Assembly: GCA_024691305.1 (NCBI GenBank)
Contig: JAILNS010000019.1
Location: 1-62,442, forward strand
Length of the DNA: 62,442 nucleotides
Direction of reading: 5' to 3'
DNA from: Lachnospiraceae bacterium
GTDB lineage: Bacteria; Bacillota; Clostridia; Lachnospirales; Lachnospiraceae
Under the pieces are notes generated by a model that saw only the letters and a list, made by a program, of their open reading frames with translations, was not told the DNA's origin and did no database searches. Positions 55,966 through 62,442 of the stretch are shown piece by piece (the first letter of the stretch is position 1; each line of letters begins with the position of its first letter). The position numbers and the translations under genes are program-made.

Positions 55966-58416
55966 TTATTTGAATTCGGCGATAGTAACTCCGGCATCGC
56001 CTTCACCGTATTCTCCGAGCCTGAATGAGGCTACGTATTTAGTCTTTTTTAAATGGGCGGCAACCGCATTTCTAAGAGCTCCCGTTCCTTTCCCGTGAAC
56101 TATCCTCACGCTTGGAAGATGGGCCAGATATGCATCGTCTAAGTATTTGTCGAGTTCATATATGGCTTCATCAACCGTTTTTCCGAGAAGATTTATCTCG
56201 GTGCTTATGCTCATGGTCTTGCTTATACGGTTTCCTCCGGAAGAGAGTTTTTTCTGTTTTCCCTTGGAGGAATTTGATCCGGATGATGTTTGACCATCCT
56301 CATCTATAAGCAAAATGTCATCAACGGATACCTGTGATTTAATGATACCACACTGGACCCATATCTTGTCCGATTTATCGGGAAGAGATACGACTATACC
56401 GTCAAGCCCCATCGAGATGATCCGGACCGATTCGCCTTTTTTGATCTTTTTGGGATCGATCTTTGAACCTTTGGGCATGTCGGGCTTTTTGATGTCCATA
56501 TTGGAGATCTTTGAGTCATTATCATTTATCTTTTCGCGGATCGCGGTACGGGCCTGTTCGAGTTCACGCATTGATATCGAAGGGCCTGCTTCTCTAAAGA
56601 TCTTTATGGTAGCATCTGCTTCATCTTTGGCTTCCTGGAGGATCCGTTTGGCTTCTTCACGGGCTTCTTTAAGTACTTTATCCCGTGAAAGATCCAGTTT
56701 TTCTTTGGTGGTATCAAGCTGCTTTTGATCGTTTTCTATGCGTTTGGCATCTTCCGCAAGTTCAAGTTCCTTGCGCTCCATATTAAGTCTTCGCCTGTCA
56801 AGATCGGCCATGAGCTCTTCAAAGTTTTCCTGGTCCTCGGTCATGTGAAGATGAGCCGACTCGATGATCTCATCGGAAAGACCGAGTTTTTTGGATATTG
56901 CAAAGGCGTTGCTCCGTCCGGGAACTCCGACTAAGAGTCTGTAGGTCGGACAGAGTTTTTCAACATCAAATTCACAGCTTGCATTTTCAACTCCCGGAGT
57001 AGAAAGTGCGTAGACTTTGAGTTCGCTGTAATGAGTTGTTGCCATCGTCCGTATGGACCTGGTGTGAAGCGAGTCTAAGATAGCCGTAGCAAGTGCGGCT
57101 CCTTCGGTGGGATCCGTACCTGCCCCCAGTTCATCAAAAAGACAAAGGCTCTGTTCGTTTGCGGATTTAAGAATGTCCACAATATTTGTCATATGTGAAC
57201 TGAAGGTGGACAGGCTCTGTTCAATGCTCTGTTCATCGCCGATGTCGGCATAAACTTCCGTAAAAAGAGAAAGTTCCGAACGGTCTCCGGCGGGAATGAA
57301 CAGTCCTGCCTGTCCCATAAGGGTCAGAAGTCCTACAGTTTTTAATGATACGGTTTTTCCGCCGGTATTCGGACCGGTTATTATAAGCATATCGAATTCA
57401 TCCCCAAGAGAAACATCAATGGGGACGACCTTGGCCGGATCTATAAGGGGATGTCTTCCCTTGATCAGACGGATTATGCGTTTATCATTGTAGACAGGTC
57501 TTATGGCGCGCATATCGAGGGCAAGTTTCGCTCTTGCATATATAAAATCCAGTCTGGTCATATGCTTACAGTTGACCGCGATATCTTCGGCATGTTCTCC
57601 GACCGATGCGGACAGCTCTGCTATTATACGCTCGATCTCACGCTGCTCGTCGCTTGCCAGAGTCTTTAATTTATTATTGAGTTCCACAACTGCAGCAGGC
57701 TCTATGAAAAAAGTGGAACCCGTGGAAGACTGGTCATGTACCATACCCGGAACCTGGTTTTTGTACTCGGATTTGACCGGTATACAGTATCTGTCCCCGC
57801 GCATGGTTATCACAGGGTCCTGAAGGTATGTCCGGACCGAACCGTTTATCATTGAGTTAAGCTGGGTATGTATCTTATCGCCGGTAAGCCGGATCTGTCT
57901 TCTTATGGATGCAAGTTCCGGGGACGCGTGATCCGATATCTCATCTTCAGAGATTATTATCCGCCTTATCTCCGATGCAATGATGGGAAGCGGAGTGAGC
58001 TCTTCAAATAAAGATGTAAGGATATCGCCTCCGGAAGTTTCATCATCCTCGGCGTCTGAACTGTCGTTATTCCTGTTATTATTTGAGGATCCATTTAATC
58101 CATAGTCTTTTACCCGGGCAGTGTTCTCCAGAAATGAAGCGATATGAAGAAGTTCGGGTATGGACAGGGACTGCTCTACAGAGAGACTTTTTAAGGTGTA
58201 ACCGAAGTCTCTGTTTGAACCGAATGAAACCGTGCCATACTTAAAAGTACGTTCCACTGCCGCCTCGGTTTCATCCAGACTTCTTTGGATCCAATCCGGC
58301 TTGGATGACGGGCGGAGTTTCTCACACATGTGTTTTGCGGGATCTGACTCTGCTCTGGCTGTCAACAACTCGGTTATCTTATTAAATTCAAGGATTTTAA
58401 GTGCTTTATCATTCAT
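55966..58416 (-). CDS. mutS2: MutS2, MutS-type ATPase with Smr nuclease domain
   Basis: MutS2 is not a mismatch-repair protein: it limits recombination and, in Bacillus, splits collided ribosomes. It has no mismatch-binding domain I. The ATPase domain has Walker A ITGPNTGGKTVSLKT, DELGAGTDPTEG and ATTHYSELK; the C-terminal ~80 residues are the Smr domain with IVHGKGTGALR. An Asn/Ser/Asp-rich insertion (NGSSNNNRNNDSS, about residues 113-125) and a Ser/Gly-rich linker before Smr are unusual. A GTG at 58422 is also possible; I take the ATG at 58416, 816 residues. No ribosome site is visible, and the promoter is so close that the mRNA may be leaderless. Confidence 0.95.
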   Translation of the reverse strand: MNDKALKILEFNKITELLTARAESDPAKHMCEKLRPSSKPDWIQRSLDETEAAVERTFKYGTVSFGSNRDFGYTLKSLSVEQSLSIPELLHIASFLENTARVKDYGLNGSSNNNRNNDSSDAEDDETSGGDILTSLFEELTPLPIIASEIRRIIISEDEISDHASPELASIRRQIRLTGDKIHTQLNSMINGSVRTYLQDPVITMRGDRYCIPVKSEYKNQVPGMVHDQSSTGSTFFIEPAAVVELNNKLKTLASDEQREIERIIAELSASVGEHAEDIAVNCKHMTRLDFIYARAKLALDMRAIRPVYNDKRIIRLIKGRHPLIDPAKVVPIDVSLGDEFDMLIITGPNTGGKTVSLKTVGLLTLMGQAGLFIPAGDRSELSLFTEVYADIGDEQSIEQSLSTFSSHMTNIVDILKSANEQSLCLFDELGAGTDPTEGAALATAILDSLHTRSIRTMATTHYSELKVYALSTPGVENASCEFDVEKLCPTYRLLVGVPGRSNAFAISKKLGLSDEIIESAHLHMTEDQENFEELMADLDRRRLNMERKELELAEDAKRIENDQKQLDTTKEKLDLSRDKVLKEAREEAKRILQEAKDEADATIKIFREAGPSISMRELEQARTAIREKINDNDSKISNMDIKKPDMPKGSKIDPKKIKKGESVRIISMGLDGIVVSLPDKSDKIWVQCGIIKSQVSVDDILLIDEDGQTSSGSNSSKGKQKKLSSGGNRISKTMSISTEINLLGKTVDEAIYELDKYLDDAYLAHLPSVRIVHGKGTGALRNAVAAHLKKTKYVASFRLGEYGEGDAGVTIAEFK

Positions 58417-58423
58417 TGTCACA

Positions 58424-58452
58424 ATAATAGCAAAATTGGGTATTCTTTACAA
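58424..58452 (-). promoter_or_regulatory. Promoter for mutS2, very close to its start
   Basis: Read on the - strand, TTGTAA (58452-58447), a 17-base gap and TATTAT (58429-58424) form a promoter whose +1, seven bases past the -10, falls at about 58417, next to the mutS2 ATG at 58416 and a few bases from the GTG at 58422. Confidence 0.55.
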
Positions 58453-58475
58453 TAACAGGGGTTTGTGGCTATAAT
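58446..58475 (+). promoter_or_regulatory. Promoter for the HtrA-like gene with +1 at the ATG
   Basis: TTTACA (58446-58451), an 18-base gap and a perfect TATAAT (58470-58475) precede the ATG at 58482 by only six bases. The usual +1, seven bases after the -10, is the A of the ATG itself, so the mRNA would have no leader and no ribosome site. Confidence 0.65.
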
Positions 58476-58481
58476 CATTGC

Positions 58482-59906
58482 ATGGGCACTGAAAACGAAA
58501 ATAAACAGAATCAAGGTCAAGATCAGGAACAGGTAAGTTTCGATCCTTCTCCAAACACAGCTTTCGTCCGTGAAAAGATCAAGCAAAAACCCATTAACAG
58601 AAAAAAACTGGTCAGGCGGACAGCTTTGACTATCCTCATGGCGGCGGTTTTCGGAGTAGTTGCATGTGTGACTTTCCTGCTGCTTGAACCTGTAATCTCC
58701 AAAAATATAAGCTCGGGAACAGTAAGCGAAGAGGAAAAACCCGTACAGGTAAGTTTCAGCGAAACTCAGGATGATACCGAAGATGAGATACTTCCCGAGG
58801 ATATGTATGCAACGGATACTGAGATGATATCCGAAGCTTTGCAGGGCAATGTTACGGAGGTAAACGAAAACATCAAGAATATCGAGGATATGATATCTTC
58901 GATGGAATTCGGTATGGACGATTACCAGAAACTGTACAGGGATTTTAGATCACTGTCAGAGTCTATATCCGTGTCGCTTGTGACGGTTACCGCTGTTACG
59001 GAAGGTACGGATCTGTTAAATAATCCATATGAGGACAGCGCACAGACTTCAGGTGTGATAGTAGCAGATAACAGGCTTTCTTATCTTATCCTTGTAAAAG
59101 ACAACGGACTCACGGATGCGGATGCTATCAACGTTGTTTTTTCCGACGGATCCAGTGCTTCAGGTGAGGTGATGGGCAAAGATTCCGAAACGTCATTATT
59201 GATAGTAGGCGTCAGAAAGAACCATCTGTCTTCCGAAACACTGGAAGTCATATCGCCTGCTTCTCTTGGGTCTTCACGGTCTACGGTATTAAAGGGTACT
59301 CCCGTGATGGCGCTTGGAGCACCTACAGGCACTTCGGATTCGGTGGCATATGGGATGATCACTGCTGCTTCCCAGCAATTATATATGACAGACTCGGACA
59401 GTATGATCTTTTCCACGGATATAATGGGAACCGAATCATCGAGCGGAGTAATTGCGAGCTTACGCGGTAATATTATAGGAATAATCGACAATACCTATGA
59501 TTCAGAGACTGCCCCCGGCGTGATAAGTGCAGTCGGCATCACAGAACTTAAGCCGCTTATTGAAAAACTTTCAAATGGTGAAGACAAGGCTTATTTCGGC
59601 GTCCAGGCAATGGATGTAACAAATGCCATGAAAAGTGCTTACGGTCTGCCGGAGGGAATCTATTTAAGATATATAGAGATCGATTCTCCTGCCATGAATG
59701 CAGGACTTCAAAACGGTGATATCCTGACCGAGGTAAACGGCAAGGCAATAAATACATATCACGACTTTATACTCTGGCTTTATGATACATCACCGGGAAC
59801 CACGGTAAATATGACTATCAAGAGACAGTCTGTTGACAGTTATGTTGATGTTAATTGCGAAGTGGTACTGGGTTCGGTCACATATGTTCCCACAGTGGAG
59901 GAATGA
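58482..59906 (+). CDS. HtrA-like PDZ protein, catalytic triad degenerate
   Basis: The 474 residues have a cytoplasmic N-terminus of ~45 residues, one transmembrane helix (about 47-70), an acidic linker, a trypsin-like S1C core (about 160-360) and a C-terminal PDZ domain (about 368-450; LRYIEIDSPAMNAGLQNGDILTEVNG). In HtrA/DegP the triad lies in LTNNHVV, TDLAV and GNSGGP. Here these places read LILVKDNG (about 202-209), ETSLLIV (236-242) and GTESSSGV (316-323), so His and Asp are missing and only a Ser may remain. It is likely a pseudoprotease, for example a sensor or scaffold at the membrane. yhaM follows 47 bases later. Confidence 0.8.
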   Translation: MGTENENKQNQGQDQEQVSFDPSPNTAFVREKIKQKPINRKKLVRRTALTILMAAVFGVVACVTFLLLEPVISKNISSGTVSEEEKPVQVSFSETQDDTEDEILPEDMYATDTEMISEALQGNVTEVNENIKNIEDMISSMEFGMDDYQKLYRDFRSLSESISVSLVTVTAVTEGTDLLNNPYEDSAQTSGVIVADNRLSYLILVKDNGLTDADAINVVFSDGSSASGEVMGKDSETSLLIVGVRKNHLSSETLEVISPASLGSSRSTVLKGTPVMALGAPTGTSDSVAYGMITAASQQLYMTDSDSMIFSTDIMGTESSSGVIASLRGNIIGIIDNTYDSETAPGVISAVGITELKPLIEKLSNGEDKAYFGVQAMDVTNAMKSAYGLPEGIYLRYIEIDSPAMNAGLQNGDILTEVNGKAINTYHDFILWLYDTSPGTTVNMTIKRQSVDSYVDVNCEVVLGSVTYVPTVEE

Positions 59907-59953
59907 CCGGGATATCAGACAGTAGAGTGTGTCGATCGATAGAAAGGACAGAA

Positions 59954-60892
59954 ATGAAATACATCAGGGATTACAAAGAGGGCGACAGGATATCTGATAT
60001 ATACCTGTGCAAGAATAAGCATTCGGCGGTAACAAGAAACGGTAAGGCATATGATAATCTGGTGCTTCTTGATAAGACCGGAGTCATAGATGCCAAGGTC
60101 TGGGATCCAAATTCCGCAGGGATAGAAGACTATGACATATTGGATTATGTCGAAGTGTTTGGTGATGTTACTTCTTTTAACGGTGCGCTTCAGTTTAATA
60201 TAAAAAGGATACGTAAATGCCGGGAGGGAGAATACGATCCATCCGATTATATGCCTACTTCACCTTTTAATATCGATGATATGTGGAAGGAACTTATGGG
60301 ATTTATAGATTCCATAACCGAGCCGCATCTTAAGATGCTGCTGGAGTATTTTTTTAAGGACGAAGAATTTGCAAAGATATTTAAGGCTTCTTCCGCAGCA
60401 AAGTCGATCCACCACAGTTTTGTGGGTGGTCTTCTCCAGCATACACTCGCCGTTGCAAGGATCTGTGATTATCTGGCATCACGGTACTACAGGATAAACC
60501 GCGATCTTCTGATCACTGCGGCGATATGTCATGACATAGGTAAGACCCGGGAGATAAGCCTTTATCCGCAAAACGATTATACCGATGCAGGACAGTATCT
60601 CGGGCATATAGTCATAGGTGTTGAGATGGTAGGCGAAGCCATAAGGGGAATAGACGGATTCCCGGAGGCTCTCTCGCAGGAGCTCAAACATTGTATTTTG
60701 TCACATCATGGCGAATATGAATTCGGTTCTCCCAAGAAGCCTGCGATAATAGAAGCGGTCGCTTTAAGTTATGCGGATAATACCGATGCAAAACTCGAAG
60801 CATTCACCGAGATACTTGAGGACAGCACCGAAAGCGGATGGATGGGATTTAACCGGATATTTGATTCAAATATCCACAGGACGCAGATATGA
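59954..60892 (+). CDS. yhaM: 3'-5' exoribonuclease YhaM type
   Basis: The protein has an N-terminal OB-fold (about 20-90; DRISDIYLCKNK, GKAYDNLVLLDKTGVIDAKVWDP) and an HD domain with HHSFVGGLLQHTLAVARICDYL, AAICHDIGKTREI (the HD pair) and CILSHHGEYEFGSPKKP. This is the YhaM/Cbf1 family, which degrades RNA 3' tails in Firmicutes. The frame is open upstream into the previous gene; the ATG at 59954 with AAAGGACAG before it gives the usual 312 residues. It overlaps the next gene as ATGA. Confidence 0.92.
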   Translation: MKYIRDYKEGDRISDIYLCKNKHSAVTRNGKAYDNLVLLDKTGVIDAKVWDPNSAGIEDYDILDYVEVFGDVTSFNGALQFNIKRIRKCREGEYDPSDYMPTSPFNIDDMWKELMGFIDSITEPHLKMLLEYFFKDEEFAKIFKASSAAKSIHHSFVGGLLQHTLAVARICDYLASRYYRINRDLLITAAICHDIGKTREISLYPQNDYTDAGQYLGHIVIGVEMVGEAIRGIDGFPEALSQELKHCILSHHGEYEFGSPKKPAIIEAVALSYADNTDAKLEAFTEILEDSTESGWMGFNRIFDSNIHRTQI

Positions 60893-62322
60893 CAACTCAC
60901 AAAAAGAATGAAGAATATGAGATAGTTATAACCGACATAGGTACAGAAGGCGAGGGTATAGGACATCTTGATGATGGCTATACCCTTTTTGTACAGGGCG
61001 GTCTGCCGGGGGATAAGGTTCTTGCGCATATAATAAAAGCGCAAAAAAAGTATGCTATAGCAAAGCTTGTTAAGGTAATATCCGCTTCTTCGGATCGAGG
61101 GGAAGCCCCCTGCCCGCTGGCCGGAAGATGCGGCGGCTGCCAGATCATGGAACTTAAATATGAGGCGCAGCTTAAATATAAGGCCAATAAAGTATGCGAA
61201 CTCCTGACGAGAGTTGGAGGGTTTGAACCCGAATACATAAGCGGAATCTATGAGGGCATAATAGGATGTGATACCGGAGAAAAAGAAAATGAAACTCCGG
61301 TAAGGTTTCGTAACAAGGCCCAGTATCCCGTGGGGAAAGACCGGGAAGGAAATGTTATAACCGGTTTTTATGCACCGCATTCACACAGGATAGTTGCCTG
61401 TGAGGATTGCCTTATCGGTGCAGCTGGGGATGCGAAGATATTAAAGGCCATAAGAGAGTTTATGGATAAACATGATATAAGTGCCTATGATGAGAATACT
61501 CACAAGGGGCTTATACGTCATATCCTCATACGGACCGGCTATAAGACGGGAGAGATACAGGTGTGTCTCATAATAAACGGGAAGTCGATCCCTCATGCAG
61601 AGGAACTGACAGACAAGCTTAACGGGCTTTCCTTTGATGGAGAAGCTAAGATCGTAAGTATATGCACAAGTAAGAATACGGAAGAAACGAATGTGATCAT
61701 GGGCGATGAGTACTCGGTTCTTTACGGAACGGGATATATCACGGACATGATAGGAGACCTGTCTTTTCATATATCGCCGCTTTCTTTTTATCAGGTTAAT
61801 CCTTATCAGACAGATAAGCTATACAAAAAGGCGCTTGAATACGCTGCGCTTACCGGAAGTGAAACCGTATGGGATCTCTACTGCGGGATAGGGACGATCT
61901 CTCTTTTTCTTGCAAGGGCAGCAGGCAAGGTGTACGGCGTTGAAGTGGTACCGCAAGCAATAGAAGATGCGCGTGAAAATGCACGGATAAACCGGATAGA
62001 CAATGCCGATTTTTTTACAGGCAAAGCAGAAGAGGTTTTGCCCGCATTCTATGCGGATGCAACATCATCGCCCGAGGCTCTTCACCCCGATGTCATAGTA
62101 GTCGATCCCCCACGCAAAGGATGCGACAGTGCATGTCTGGAAACCATGCTTAAGATGCAGCCTGAGCGTATCGTATATGTGAGCTGTGATCCCGCTACGC
62201 TGGCGAGGGACCTTAAGTTCCTGTGCGAAGGCGGATCGTATGAACTTAAGAAGGTTGTGAATGTTGACATGTTCGGCGGGAGTTTGCATGTGGAGACGGT
62301 AGTATCGCTCGTGAGGAAATAG
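60889..62322 (+). CDS. 23S rRNA (uracil-C5)-methyltransferase, RlmD/RlmCD type
   Basis: The enzyme methylates uracil C5 in 23S rRNA (U1939 and/or U747 in relatives). It starts with a TRAM domain (IVITDIGTEGEGIGHLDDGYTLFV), then the iron-sulfur Cys motif CPLAGRCGGCQ (about residues 74-84), a SAM-binding region with DLYCGIGTISLFLA, VDPPRKGCD and the catalytic Cys in VSCDPATLARDL. The 477 residues are normal. The ATG overlaps the yhaM stop. Whether it modifies one or both sites cannot be read. Confidence 0.94.
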   Translation: MTTHKKNEEYEIVITDIGTEGEGIGHLDDGYTLFVQGGLPGDKVLAHIIKAQKKYAIAKLVKVISASSDRGEAPCPLAGRCGGCQIMELKYEAQLKYKANKVCELLTRVGGFEPEYISGIYEGIIGCDTGEKENETPVRFRNKAQYPVGKDREGNVITGFYAPHSHRIVACEDCLIGAAGDAKILKAIREFMDKHDISAYDENTHKGLIRHILIRTGYKTGEIQVCLIINGKSIPHAEELTDKLNGLSFDGEAKIVSICTSKNTEETNVIMGDEYSVLYGTGYITDMIGDLSFHISPLSFYQVNPYQTDKLYKKALEYAALTGSETVWDLYCGIGTISLFLARAAGKVYGVEVVPQAIEDARENARINRIDNADFFTGKAEEVLPAFYADATSSPEALHPDVIVVDPPRKGCDSACLETMLKMQPERIVYVSCDPATLARDLKFLCEGGSYELKKVVNVDMFGGSLHVETVVSLVRK

Positions 62323-62442
62323 CGTATTTTCACATGATTTCAGACGTTATCTTCAGTTCTTGTAAGTTTTCGGAAATTGGTCGGTTTCAAAAAGTATACA
62401 TAGTTAAGACTATAAGTTTGATAATGGATCATCTGAGAATAC

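Noticed and set aside
62323..62442. Possible gene start or terminator at the right end
   Set aside because: The last 120 bases show no long frame, clear hairpin or promoter.

Overview
The window looks like chromosome from an anaerobic low-to-moderate G+C Firmicute, most likely a flagellated Lachnospiraceae of the Butyrivibrio/Roseburia type. The reasons are strong Shine-Dalgarno sites, a perfect CIRCE operator before hrcA, Firmicute-style gene orders (mbl-flhO-flhP; comFC-yvyF; hrcA-grpE-dnaK-dnaJ-prmA-rsmE-mtaB; cysteine desulfurase-thiI), CdaA/CdaR, and a Lys/Ala-rich protein with a DUF6465-like tail. No rRNA, tRNA, CRISPR array, insertion sequence or prophage was seen. Genes are densely packed and mostly on the + strand; only an HPr-like gene, a two-component pair and mutS2 are on the - strand.

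Layout. 1-6.4 kb: the 3' part of a DUF4143-type ATPase gene, then uvrB-uvrA ending at a hairpin terminator. 6.4-9.7 kb: an mbl/mreB gene with two flagellar rod/hook genes and a rod-binding protein, closed by a strong terminator. 9.7-16.9 kb: recD2, comFC, yvyF-like, two unrecognised membrane proteins, the c-di-AMP pair cdaA-cdaR and HPr. 16.9-18.6 kb: leuA. 18.6-29.9 kb: a cell-surface polysaccharide cluster (rmlD, YuiD-like protein, gmd, fcl, three glycosyltransferases, a phosphoglycosyltransferase, a Wzz-like protein, an EpsG-like polymerase and a second large membrane protein). 29.9-34.2 kb: glpK, an aminotransferase, uppP and the Lys/Ala-rich protein. 34.3-45.9 kb: the CIRCE-controlled heat-shock operon running into prmA, vanZ-like, rsmE, cysteine desulfurase and thiI, then an inverted HPr-like gene and mtaB. 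46-52.2 kb: a MarR/FabT-like regulator followed by a pentose operon (FGGY kinase, araD, split transketolase, rpe) and a SEC-C methionine aminopeptidase. 52.2-55.9 kb: a hybrid sensor protein facing an OmpR-type two-component pair. 56-62.3 kb: mutS2 diverging from an HtrA-like gene, yhaM and a RlmD-type methyltransferase.

The most unusual features are proteins that keep a family fold but have lost the expected active residues: an HPr paralogue without the phosphorylatable His but with Ser (Crh-like); a hybrid histidine kinase whose ATP lid and G2 box are missing; an HtrA-like protein without the His and Asp of the catalytic triad; and a Wzz-like protein carrying only the tail of a BY-kinase domain. 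The mutS2/htrA-like divergent pair also appears to be transcribed from back-to-back promoters whose +1 falls at or next to the start codons, which suggests leaderless mRNAs. No single complete undescribed system is evident; these are best read as candidate regulatory adaptations. All family assignments come from reading motifs, without database searches.
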